Part shown: positions 8,686-17,576 of the stretch, piece after piece
Numbering within the stretch: position 1 is the first letter of the stretch
How the letters are laid out: every line of letters begins with the position of its first letter
Origin: Chitinophagales bacterium
GTDB taxonomy: Bacteria > Bacteroidota > Bacteroidia > Chitinophagales > JADIYW01
Direction: 5' to 3'
DNA: 64,000 bases
Assembly (NCBI GenBank): GCA_023957235.1
Contig: JAMLHI010000001.1
Coordinates: forward strand, 124,001 to 188,000
The notes under the pieces: model-generated
What the model was told of the DNA's origin: nothing
Seen by the model: the letters and a program-made list of their open reading frames with translations, nothing else
Databases searched by the model: none
Made by a program: the position numbers and the translations under genes

Positions 8686-8973
8686 ATGACTACAAAAACA
8701 CTGTATTTGATTTGTTATGACATACAAAAAGATAAGGCACGAAATAAAATTGCACAACTATTATCTGAAAATGGTAAAAGAATCAATTATAGTGTCTTTG
8801 AATGTTTTATTACCGAAACTAAGTTGCAAAAAATTAAAAATGAAATAGAAACACTTTGTAATGAAAAAACAGATTATATCAAAATATACCCTATTTGCCA
8901 AACTTGTTATTCTAAAAGCTTAATTATTGGAAATGAAGCATATTCCATCCAGAATCATAGTATTTTTATTTAA
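8686..8973 (+). CDS. cas2: Cas2, partner of Cas1 in spacer integration
   Basis: Cas2 is the small dimer that bridges two Cas1 dimers in the adaptation complex. The N-terminus (TLYLICYDIQKDKARNKIAQLLSENG) shows the first ferredoxin strand ending in the conserved Asp (D12) and the helix after it. SVFECFITE and IKIYPIC correspond to the next core strands. The length of 95 residues is typical. This is the last gene of the cas operon. The CRISPR leader begins directly after the stop codon, and there is no obvious terminator between cas2 and the array. Confidence 0.93.
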   Translation: MTTKTLYLICYDIQKDKARNKIAQLLSENGKRINYSVFECFITETKLQKIKNEIETLCNEKTDYIKIYPICQTCYSKSLIIGNEAYSIQNHSIFI

Positions 8974-9396
8974 AAAGACTTGCGAAAAAACATTGAGCCA
9001 TTGGATATTGATTATCATATAATTAGGAAAACCAAAGTTAAATAAATCAAATAGAATATTCGCAAAACGTAAAATAGGATAGAAAATAAAAATCTTTTGC
9101 GAAAAAACAAAAATTGAAGTTCTTTGACATACTGAAAATCAATATATTATAAATTTAAAAGCTGCATAAATTTCTCAAACATAAAAATAGGTAAGAGATA
9201 TAAAAATTATTGCGAACAATTATTCAATATAAAACTCTGATAATCAATATATATTTAGCGTCAACTCCATTTAATCAACAAATGAAAAATTCTGTTTTGC
9301 GAAAAAATAAGAAAATAAAACATTCTCCTTGAAATTCAATAAGATAGATTATCTTTGTATTGTGAGATTGAAAGTGCTGAGATTGAAAATCAAGGT
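8974..9396 (+). promoter_or_regulatory. CRISPR leader with repeated TTGCGAA motifs
   Basis: This AT-rich 423-bp stretch lies between cas2 and the first repeat. The heptamer TTGCGAA occurs four times in direct orientation (8980-8986, 9098-9104, 9210-9216, 9297-9303) and once inverted as TTCGCAA (9059-9065). Near the array an 11-mer, TGAGATTGAAA, is repeated with 15-bp period (9363-9373 and 9378-9388), ending 8 bp before the first repeat. A GTTCTTTGACAT segment lies near 9119. I see no open reading frame worth calling. The leader function follows from position; protein-binding roles of the motifs are inference. Confidence 0.8.
9329..9357 (+). promoter_or_regulatory. Predicted promoter of the CRISPR array
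   Basis: TTG (9329-9331) is followed after 18 bp by TATCTTTG (9350-9357). This closely fits the Bacteroidota promoter (TTTG, about 19 bp, TAnnTTTG). Transcription would start about 35 bp before the first repeat and run rightward through the array, giving crRNAs with the ACTGAAAC 5' tag. Confidence 0.7.
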
Positions 9397-12300
9397 GTTA
9401 CAAGAACATTTAGGCGACAGCCTACTGAAACGAATTGTACCACTTCTCCCGAAATCTGTGTCTGTTACAAGAACATTTAGGCGACAGCCTACTGAAACCT
9501 TCATAAGATTGATTTTCTAAAGAGTTTAATTGTTACAAGAACATTTAGGCGACAGCCTACTGAAACAAACTTCCAACTTGGAATAAAGTTCTTGTTTCTA
9601 GTTACAAGAACATTTAGGCGACAGCCTACTGAAACCCATTTGGTAGAGGGGTTTGTTCGTTTGTTTTTGTTACAAGAACATTTAGGCGACAGCCTACTGA
9701 AACGTTCCGCTTGGTGCTACATTCCTTGCTCTTACCCGTTACAAGAACATTTAGGCGACAGCCTACTGAAACGTTAAATCTGTTGCCATAATAAATAATT
9801 TTTTTGTTACAAGAACATTTAGGCGACAGCCTACTGAAACTTGTCAACTCTATTACTCTACCGTCTTCGTGGGTTAGTTACAAGAACATTTAGGCGACAG
9901 CCTACTGAAACGTTTGTTGCAACATTTAATAAGTAGCCCCTGTCGTCGTTACAAGAACATTTAGGCGACAGCCTACTGAAACACGCTCAATTAATTTGGT
10001 ACATTCTTTTTAGGTTACAAGAACATTTAGGCGACAGCCTACTGAAACATACCTGCGAGTAATTGGAGTTATATTCGCACTGGGTTACAAGAACATTTAG
10101 GCGACAGCCTACTGAAACGAACTCCCAACAGGCAACAACTCAAAAATTTCGTTACAAGAACATTTAGGCGACAGCCTACTGAAACCAGGAAGCGGTCCTT
10201 CAAGTTTAAAAAGATTCCACGTTACAAGAACATTTAGGCGACAGCCTACTGAAACTCGCTACACCAAAAGTGAAATCTTCCCTGTCTGTTACAAGAACAT
10301 TTAGGCGACAGCCTACTGAAACAAATTAACAACATCCCCGAATATCACAAGTTGATGTTACAAGAACATTTAGGCGACAGCCTACTGAAACAAATAAATA
10401 TCCTGTGAGAAATATAGTTGAAAAAGTTACAAGAACATTTAGGCGACAGCCTACTGAAACTTATTAGACTGTTTTAAAATTATAGTATAATCAGTTACAA
10501 GAACATTTAGGCGACAGCCTACTGAAACCTTTAAGATATTCTTCTTGAGATAACATATAAATTGTTACAAGAACATTTAGGCGACAGCCTACTGAAACTT
10601 CTTCTTCACTTAACTGCCCAAACCCGTCAAAGTTACAAGAACATTTAGGCGACAGCCTACTGAAACATTTGAAGCTACCTTTTTAAGTATGCTTTTGACG
10701 GTTACAAGAACATTTAGGCGACAGCCTACTGAAACTTATCATCTCGTATATATTCTAATTCAGCAGACGTTACAAGAACATTTAGGCGACAGCCTACTGA
10801 AACAATAGCCATAAGATGCTGGAAATGAATAGGTTTGTTACAAGAACATTTAGGCGACAGCCTACTGAAACTTATCACAACCTTCCGTAATCAATATCGC
10901 TTCTTTGTTACAAGAACATTTAGGCGACAGCCTACTGAAACATTTTGGAATTTAATAAATATCCATAGAAACAAGGTTACAAGAACATTTAGGCGACAGC
11001 CTACTGAAACCCGAGCTAACTTAAATAATTAGAACTATCAACCTGTTACAAGAACATTTAGGCGACAGCCTACTGAAACACATTTGCCAATGTTAAAAAT
11101 TTTAAATTCATGTTACAAGAACATTTAGGCGACAGCCTACTGAAACGGTCTAAATCAATATCTACAATGGTGCTAATGTCTGTTACAAGAACATTTAGGC
11201 GACAGCCTACTGAAACCACTTATCACAATATTTCATAGTCCAAGCCATTTTAGTTACAAGAACATTTAGGCGACAGCCTACTGAAACTCCCCTCCACCAG
11301 TGTGGCGGTACAGATGCACTGTTACAAGAACATTTAGGCGACAGCCTACTGAAACCTTTACCTGTTTGTTTGTTAATAATCCATCCTTGTTACAAGAACA
11401 TTTAGGCGACAGCCTACTGAAACAAAATTTCCACCAAGTAAGATTTTTTATATACCAGTTACAAGAACATTTAGGCGACAGCCTACTGAAACACAGCGTA
11501 GTAAACGCGTTTCTTGCCCCTACGGAAAGTTACAAGAACATTTAGGCGACAGCCTACTGAAACGTTTGGTTTTTGATTGTTTAAAAAATTGTTTACCAGG
11601 TTACAAGAACATTTAGGCGACAGCCTACTGAAACAGATTAAAGATAAATTTTTCATGGCTATTTTTTTAGTTACAAGAACATTTAGGCGACAGCCTACTG
11701 AAACCCCACGGGCATCATATTGCCCTGTGAATATCCTGGTTACAAGAACATTTAGGCGACAGCCTACTGAAACCTTGTTGTTGCTGTTGCAAAAAAGATT
11801 ACTGCGTTACAAGAACATTTAGGCGACAGCCTACTGAAACACGCCCGCCTCCTTTTGAAATTGAACAAAGCGAGTTACAAGAACATTTAGGCGACAGCCT
11901 ACTGAAACCTAAATCGCGGATGGTAAGTTTTACCTCATCATCGTTACAAGAACATTTAGGCGACAGCCTACTGAAACCATTAAAATCTTCCGCACAGCCT
12001 ATTTCTATTTGTGTTACAAGAACATTTAGGCGACAGCCTACTGAAACTTCCATCCATTCTTTAATTGCTTGAACTACTTCTACGTTACAAGAACATTTAG
12101 GCGACAGCCTACTGAAACTCTTTTTTTGTTGGTTAAAAATGCTTTTTAGTTGTTACAAGAACATTTAGGCGACAGCCTACTGAAACGTATTAACATCATC
12201 ATAGGATCATTGAATTTCATTGTGTGAGTTACAAGAACATTTAGGCGACAGCCTACTGAAACCTTTAGATATTTTAAAATTTTTATCTAAAAAGTGTTAC

Positions 12301-12745
12301 AAGAACATTTAGGCGACAGCCTACTGAAACTCATTACTTTAAATGACAAGTTTTTGCTTTCTCCATGTTACAAGAACATTTAGGCGACAGCCTACTGAAA
12401 CAACAATATTGAAATATATAATAATATTAACATGTTACAAGAACATTTAGGCGACAGCCTACTGAAACGCCTTTGATATTATCTCAGGCAGAAACTCTAA
12501 ATTGTTACAAGAACATTTAGGCGACAGCCTACTGAAACTAATAAAAATATTCTTCAAAATAATTATCATTATGTTACAAGAACATTTAGGCGACAGCCTA
12601 CTGAAACACGGCAAATATCATAAAAATATTTTTTTTCATGTGTTACAAGAACATTTAGGCGACAGCCTACTGAAACGAATAATCGCATGATGCGATTAAT
12701 TATTATTTCTGTTACAAGAACATTTAGGCGACAGCCTACTGAAAC
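9397..12745 (+). repeat. Type-1 repeat block of the array (49 repeats)
   Basis: Forty-nine repeats, from 9397-9431 to 12711-12745, look identical by eye. The usual period is 66-71 bp. One long spacer (41 nt, 12187-12227) follows the repeat at 12152. This is the leader-proximal and so the youngest part of the array. Confidence 0.95.
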
Positions 12746-12780
12746 GTAAGCGGATGATAAATTATCTGAGTACTCTGCAT

Positions 12781-12815
12781 GTTACAAGAACATTTAGGCG
12801 AAAGCCTACTGAAAC
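12781..12815 (+). repeat. Chimeric CRISPR repeat (type-1 5' half, type-2 3' half)
   Basis: This repeat has the type-1 5' part (GTTACAAGAACATTTAGGCG) joined to the type-2 loop base and 3' part (AAAGCCTACTGAAAC). It stands exactly at the border between the type-1 block on the left and the type-2 block on the right. Confidence 0.95.
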
Positions 12816-12849
12816 TCATGTGTTGAATTTAGAAATTAAAAAAAAGGTT

Positions 12850-13714
12850 GATTAGAACTATCAAAGGCGAAAGCCTACTGAAACTATTTACATATTTTAC
12901 AACATGCCTGTTGCTTTTGATTAGAACTATCAAAGGCGAAAGCCTACTGAAACCAAGAATTTTCATTGAAAGCGGTTTTGTGCTTGATTAGAACTATCAA
13001 AGGCGAAAGCCTACTGAAACCATAAAATAAATTTTGAAAATTAATAATATGCTAGATTAGAACTATCAAAGGCGAAAGCCTACTGAAACTATGTTATTAT
13101 GTCCTCAAAACTATTCCCTATAAAGATTAGAACTATCAAAGGCGAAAGCCTACTGAAACAATGTAAGACAAGATATAATTAATCCAGTAATGATTAGAAC
13201 TATCAAAGGCGAAAGCCTACTGAAACATTTTATTTATATTTTTGTCAAGGAACTTTTGAGAGTGATTAGAACTATCAAAGGCGAAAGCCTACTGAAACTG
13301 TCTTGTACCATTTTTTATTCTAATTTTAAGTTGGATTAGAACTATCAAAGGCGAAAGCCTACTGAAACTTTGTTCTTTTTCATAGGTATATGCGCTAAAA
13401 TCTTGATTAGAACTATCAAAGGCGAAAGCCTACTGAAACAGGGGAAAATATATAAAAAGAGGGTATTTCTACCCTGATTAGAACTATCAAAGGCGAAAGC
13501 CTACTGAAACGAGCTTTTCTTTCATTTGATAAAGTATTCATGTGATTAGAACTATCAAAGGCGAAAGCCTACTGAAACAATTTCTTCCAATTTCCTGATT
13601 CACTTTCTAAGGATTAGAACTATCAAAGGCGAAAGCCTACTGAAACCTATTTTATAAGGTTTTTCTTTTATAAAATTTTGATTAGAACTATCAAAGGCGA
13701 AAGCCTACTGAAAC
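12850..13714 (+). repeat. Type-2 repeat block of the array (13 repeats)
   Basis: Thirteen apparently identical repeats start at 12850, 12919, 12986, 13055, 13125, 13192, 13264, 13334, 13405, 13476, 13544, 13612 and 13680. They begin GATTAGAACTATCAAAGGCG and end with the same GCCTACTGAAAC as type 1. Spacers are 32-37 nt and AT-rich. Confidence 0.96.
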
Positions 13715-13750
13715 AATGTTTACATCAACAAGTGTTGAAACATCAAACAA

Positions 13751-13785
13751 GTTACAAGAACATTTAGGCGACAGCCTACTGACAT
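13751..13785 (+). repeat. Terminal degenerate type-1 CRISPR repeat
   Basis: After the type-2 block the final repeat is again type 1 and matches at 33 of 35 positions. The end is GACAT instead of GAAAC, so the 8-nt tag is damaged. Degeneration of the distal repeat is normal in CRISPR arrays. A type-1 repeat here shows that the type-2 block is enclosed by type-1 repeats on both sides. Confidence 0.95.
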
Positions 13786-14910
13786 CTTAAAGCAACCTCA
13801 ACGTCATATCGACCAACGGGAGATATCTCTAAGATTAAAGGCGTTCCCAAAAGAGACTCCTCCTATAGTCAGAGTGACGGAGTTTAGGAAAGGAGTATTC
13901 AATCAAGGCGTCATTTCGACGAGGCACGAGGAGAAATCTCTAAGATTAAAGGCGTTCCCCAAAGAGATCTCTCCCTTTGGTCGAGATGACGGTGTTCATG
14001 AAAGGAGTATTCAATCAAAACGTCATTTCGACGAGGCACAAGGAGAATTGAAAATCAGCGGAGCTAAATCTCATAAATTAACAACGTTCCTCAAAGAGAT
14101 CTCTCCCTTTGGTCGAGATGACGGCGTTCATGAAAGGAGTATTCAATCAAGGCGTCATTTCGACGAGGCACAAGGAGAATTGAAAATCAGCGGAGCTAAA
14201 TCTCATAAATTAACAACGTTCCTCAAAGAGATCTCTCCCTTTGGTCGAGATGACGGCGTTCATGAAAGGAGTATTCAATCAAGGGCGTCATTTCGACGAG
14301 GCCTGGAGAATTGAAAATCCAGCGGAGCTAAATCTCATAAACTAATAACGTTCCGAAAAGAGATCTCTCCCTTTGGTCGAGATGACGGCGTTCATGAAGA
14401 GGTATTCAATCAAGGCGTCATTTCGGCGAAGCACAGGAAAATTGAAAATCAGCGGAGCTAAATCTCATAAATTAACAACGTTCCTCAAAGAGATCTCTCC
14501 CTTTGGTCGAGATGACGGCGTTCATGAAAGGAGTATTCAATCAAGGCGTCATTTCGACGAGGCACGAGGAGAATTGAAAATCAGCGGAGCTAAATCTCAT
14601 AAACTAATAACGTTCCGAAAAGAGATCTCTCCCTTTGGTCGAGATGACGGCGTTCATGAACAGCGTTCCTTAAAGAGACTCCTCCTATAGTCGGAGTGAC
14701 GAGGTTCAGGAAAGGAGTGTTGAATGTTGAGAAATGAGAGGAACAATTTGTCCCTTTGACGGTTCGAGTATTTCGGCAAGCTCAATAACCATGCCTCACC
14801 GTCCAGTAATGCTCGGTCATTGAGGTTTGGTCATCGAGCCTGTCGAGATGCTCGAAATGACGGTTCGAGTATTTCGGCAAGCTCAATAACCATGCCTCAC
14901 CGTCCAGTCA
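13786..14910. repeat. Dispersed intergenic repeat island, family A
   Basis: About 1.1 kb of tandem and scrambled copies of a Bacteroidota-type intergenic repeat. The recurring modules are GTCATTTCGACGAGGCAC, GAGATCTCTCCCTTTGGTCG with ATGACGG, and AGAGACTCCTCCTATAGTCG with GAGTGACGG. A longer unit carrying AAAATCAGCGGAGC is repeated about four times, nearly identically (about 14040-14650). Open frames in this block are by-products of the repeats. It lies between the last CRISPR repeat and a fossil CRISPR repeat. Confidence 0.9.
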
Positions 14911-14934
14911 GTTCCAAGAGCATTTAGGCGATAG
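14911..14934 (+). repeat. Fossil type-1 CRISPR repeat outside the array
   Basis: The segment GTTCCAAGAGCATTTAGGCG and the four bases after it match the first 24 nt of the type-1 repeat at 21 positions. The 3' part of the repeat is lost. It is 1.1 kb beyond the end of the array, in the same orientation. Confidence 0.75.
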
Positions 14935-15036
14935 TGTCAACCTATTTTAGGACAAGGCACATTAACATCGATACAACTTTAACTATTTGTTTTTTCAAAT
15001 TTAAGAGAATTAGTATATTTATATCAAACCTCTATA

Positions 15037-16389
15037 ATGAAAAATATTTTAAACTACTTGTTAGCATCTACAATTGCTTTAATTCCATTGGCTGCACACG
15101 CTGGCTGCTTGTCCGGAAACTGTGAAAACGGTCAAGGGAAAGCCATCTATTACGATACAGAGAGCACTTCTTATACTTATGAAGGAAATTTTGTGAATGG
15201 ACAATGGGACGGAGAAGGATTGATTATCATTCCCAATAAATCAACCTATAAAGGCACTTTCAAAAATGGAGAAGTAACAGGAAAAGGAGAAATCACTTAT
15301 GCTGATGGTAATCAATATGTGGGCGAAGTTTTAAAATTTGCTAAAGAAGGAGATGGTCTATTCACTTATAAAAACGGACAAACATTTAAAGGCACATTTA
15401 AGGGAGACGTTGTTTGGAGTGGAGAAGGCTATATTTATATTTCTGATAAATCGTATTACAAAGGAACTGTCTTAGAAGGAAAACAAAACGGGAAAGGTTT
15501 CTTTCGCTTTGATGACGGCACAACGTATGAGGGCTCTTTCAAAAATGGTGAAATAACAGGAACTGGTGAATATGTTTATGCTGATGGTAATCAATATATG
15601 GGCGAAGTTGTTAATTCTAAAAAAGAAGGAGAAGGTCTGTTCACATATAAAAACGGACAAACATTTAAAGGCACATTTAAGGGAGATAGTTTTTGGAGTG
15701 GAGAAGGCTATATTTATATTTCTGATAAATCGTATTACAAAGGAACTGTCTTAGAAGGAAAACAAAACGGGAAAGGTTTCTTACGCTTTGATGACGGCAC
15801 AACGTATGAGGGGGATTTTAATAATGGAATAATATCAGGACAAGGAACAGTTAATTATAATGAAGGCTCAAAATATGTAGGTGCTGTTTCAAATGGAGTT
15901 CGAAATGGTTATGGGAAACTGTATGACAAATACGGAAAACTTCTTTTTGAAGGCACGTGGATGAACGATAATGCACAGCAAAATGTAGTGCAAAATGAGA
16001 ATGAACTATATAAAAAAATCTTTGACAGATGTTTTAATGGATTTGAGAGGTTAACTTTGAATGGACAAACAGGTAATGCTAAAATTAATTTATGTATCAC
16101 TGCAACAGATAATCTGAGTCTAACAGGAACTTATTCTTATACAATAAACATTAATGGAAATGATTATGTTTACAAGTCAGAAGTTTACGGAAGTATCAAT
16201 AAAAGCAAAAATAGTTTTACGTTTTATGATAAAGTAGTATTGAGAAAAGATAATGTTCCTTATGGACATTGGACTAGTTTAGATTCAGGAGTAACACTTA
16301 TAATGTATAATGACGAAAATCATAAAGGATATTTTATACTGAAAGGAAAATCTGTTAATGGCAATCCAATTGAATTATCTGATTGGTAA
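15037..16389 (+). CDS. Secreted MORN-repeat protein
   Basis: The product has 450 residues. A signal peptide is clear (about residues 1-22, ending AAHA). Residues 25-310 consist of MORN repeats of the form YxGxFxxGxxxGxGxxxxxxG (for example TYKGTFKNGEVTGKG and TYEGSFKNGEITGTG). MORN repeats form a curled beta-sheet used in protein or lipid contacts. A 279-bp (93-residue) segment is tandemly duplicated at DNA level (15361- and 15640-) with few changes, so the duplication is recent. Residues 320-450 form a separate domain with no MORN pattern, in which I recognise nothing. It is a single gene after the CRISPR and repeat region; its link to CRISPR is only positional. Localisation is likely periplasmic or outer membrane. 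Confidence 0.85.
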   Translation: MKNILNYLLASTIALIPLAAHAGCLSGNCENGQGKAIYYDTESTSYTYEGNFVNGQWDGEGLIIIPNKSTYKGTFKNGEVTGKGEITYADGNQYVGEVLKFAKEGDGLFTYKNGQTFKGTFKGDVVWSGEGYIYISDKSYYKGTVLEGKQNGKGFFRFDDGTTYEGSFKNGEITGTGEYVYADGNQYMGEVVNSKKEGEGLFTYKNGQTFKGTFKGDSFWSGEGYIYISDKSYYKGTVLEGKQNGKGFLRFDDGTTYEGDFNNGIISGQGTVNYNEGSKYVGAVSNGVRNGYGKLYDKYGKLLFEGTWMNDNAQQNVVQNENELYKKIFDRCFNGFERLTLNGQTGNAKINLCITATDNLSLTGTYSYTININGNDYVYKSEVYGSINKSKNSFTFYDKVVLRKDNVPYGHWTSLDSGVTLIMYNDENHKGYFILKGKSVNGNPIELSDW

Positions 16390-16500
16390 CTTTAGTCATT
16401 AGTCAAAAAGGCTTCATTCTCGGCTAAAAATTCTCCTGTCAAAAACTATGTCCTTTCTGCACTAGAGTATCTATTCTAATTAGGGCATTATTGAGGGCAT

Positions 16501-16534
16501 ATAAAAAAGGAGCACTTTGTACAAAATGCTCCTT
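16501..16534 (-). terminator. Terminator of the YugP-like peptidase gene
   Basis: The stem AAGGAGCA (16507-16514) pairs with TGCTCCTT (16527-16534), and the inner TTTGT/ACAAA extends it. On the minus strand a run of T follows (A run at 16503-16508 on the plus strand). It is placed 18 bp after the stop of the minus-strand gene. Confidence 0.8.
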
Positions 16535-16551
16535 AAAGTATAGTCGATTTT

Positions 16552-17226
16552 TTAATCTCTTCTATTATTCAAAATACTTAAATAATATAGCAATTGAGCT
16601 AATGAGGCCAAAGCTGCAACAACATAAGTCATTGCGGCCCATTTCAAAGCGTCTTTTGCTTTATCATGGTCTTCTCTATTGAGGATTCTAGCAGTATCCA
16701 ACCATTTTAAGGCTCGATTAGATGCATCAAATTCAACTGGAAGAGTGACAAAAGAAAAGATAGTTGTCAATGCAAACATTGCAATACCTATAATAAGTAT
16801 TAATGAATTGCCTGATGAATAGAACAAAAATATTCCTCCCATAATTAGCCAAGGCATTATTTTAGATGAAATATTTAATGCAGGAACCATTTTTGACCTA
16901 AATCCTAACCATGTATATGCATGTGCATGCTGTACCGCGTGGCCACACTCATGTGCCGCTACTGCAGCTGCTGCGACAGTATTCTGTGAATAAACCCAAT
17001 CACTGAGATTAACAGTTTTATTGGCAGGATTATAATGATCTGTCAAAGCTCCAGGTGTGGATATAACATCTACATCATTAATGCCATTATCTCTCAACAT
17101 TTTTTGTGCTACTTGAGCACCTGTCATTCCGATAGGACTCTGAGAGTACTTTTTAAATTTACTCTTCAATCTGGCGCTCACTATCATGCTGAGCCCCATA
17201 AAAACGATAATAATTATATAGTACAT
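16552..17226 (-). CDS. YugP-like neutral zinc metallopeptidase (Zn_peptidase_2)
   Basis: This is a membrane-bound zinc metallopeptidase of the YugP family (PF04298). An N-terminal membrane segment (1-18) is followed by a hydrophilic region with MTGAQVAQKMLRDNGI. The zinc motif is HECGHAVQH at 92-100 (H92, E93, H96), and three more hydrophobic segments run to about residue 210. The length of 224 residues is typical. Substrates of this family are not well known. The gene is last in a minus-strand series (TPR protein, DUF4286, this gene) with short gaps, and a strong terminator follows. Confidence 0.88.
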   Translation of the reverse strand: MYYIIIIVFMGLSMIVSARLKSKFKKYSQSPIGMTGAQVAQKMLRDNGINDVDVISTPGALTDHYNPANKTVNLSDWVYSQNTVAAAAVAAHECGHAVQHAHAYTWLGFRSKMVPALNISSKIMPWLIMGGIFLFYSSGNSLILIIGIAMFALTTIFSFVTLPVEFDASNRALKWLDTARILNREDHDKAKDALKWAAMTYVVAALASLAQLLYYLSILNNRRD

Positions 17227-17238
17227 ACTTGCTATTAT

Positions 17239-17541
17239 TTAAATTTTTTCTAAAATACTACAAAAATATAACACTTTCTCTCCATACATATTAAACAACT
17301 CTCTTTTCAACTGACTATCAATCGTCACTAAATGCTGGTTATATGTTGCCATATCTTTTAAAAAATATTGCAATGTAATTGTCATTGCTTCAGATTCATC
17401 AACATTTAATAATTTTAGCAACTTGTAATCCATCAGCTTTTCATCAAAATTCAATGACGGCAAATGTTTTTGCTGAATATATGATTTGAATGCATCAACA
17501 ACTTCCAATTCCACATTAAAGGTTATATTATAAAGAATCAT
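17239..17541 (-). CDS. DUF4286 family protein
   Basis: The product has 100 residues and matches the small Bacteroidota protein family DUF4286. It begins MILYNITFNVE, has LLxLLN...AMTITLQYF in the middle and ends with a strand-like MYGEKVLYFCSILEKI. The fold is probably alpha/beta ferredoxin-like, and the function is unknown. It lies 12 bp before the YugP-like gene and 35 bp after the TPR gene, so it is probably in one operon with both. Confidence 0.8.
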   Translation of the reverse strand: MILYNITFNVELEVVDAFKSYIQQKHLPSLNFDEKLMDYKLLKLLNVDESEAMTITLQYFLKDMATYNQHLVTIDSQLKRELFNMYGEKVLYFCSILEKI

Positions 17542-17576
17542 CTGCGCAAAAATAATGCTGATTTTATTGATTTGTA

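Larger units (their letters stand above)
9397..13785 (+). CRISPR. CRISPR array of 64 repeats of two types
   Basis: By hand count there are 49 type-1 repeats (start GTTACAAGAA), one chimeric repeat, 13 type-2 repeats (start GATTAGAACTATC) and one degenerate type-1 repeat at the far end. All are 35 nt. Spacers are 31-41 nt, mostly 32-36. Both types share the 3' part: AGGCGAMAGCCT (type 1 has C, type 2 has A) followed by ACTGAAAC. The hairpin is TAGGC/GCCTA with loop GACA in type 1 and AGGC/GCCT with loop GAAA in type 2. The last 8 nt, ACTGAAAC, match the usual type III tag and lie just 3' of the stem, where Cas6 would cut. The leader is on the left, so the newest spacers should be on the left. 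Spacers near the right end look more AT-rich. I could not search for protospacers. Confidence 0.99.

Noticed and set aside
9329-12690. Short open frames across the CRISPR array (for example at 9329, 9592, 10835, 11300, 11577, 12502)
   Set aside because: They are translations of the repeat, with a recurring LQEHLGDSLLK or TRTFRRQPTET peptide, and change with each spacer. They have no start context or family.
9397-13785. Self-targeting spacers against genes in the window
   Set aside because: I saw no obvious match by eye but could not search all 63 spacers on both strands; a BLAST of each spacer against the genome would decide it, so I make no claim.
13874-14690. Frames of 146 and 105 residues in the 13.8-14.9 kb island
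   Set aside because: They encode the dispersed repeat (ISPFGRDDGVHERSIQS) because the unit length is a multiple of three. The unit also occurs in intergenic DNA elsewhere in other frames.
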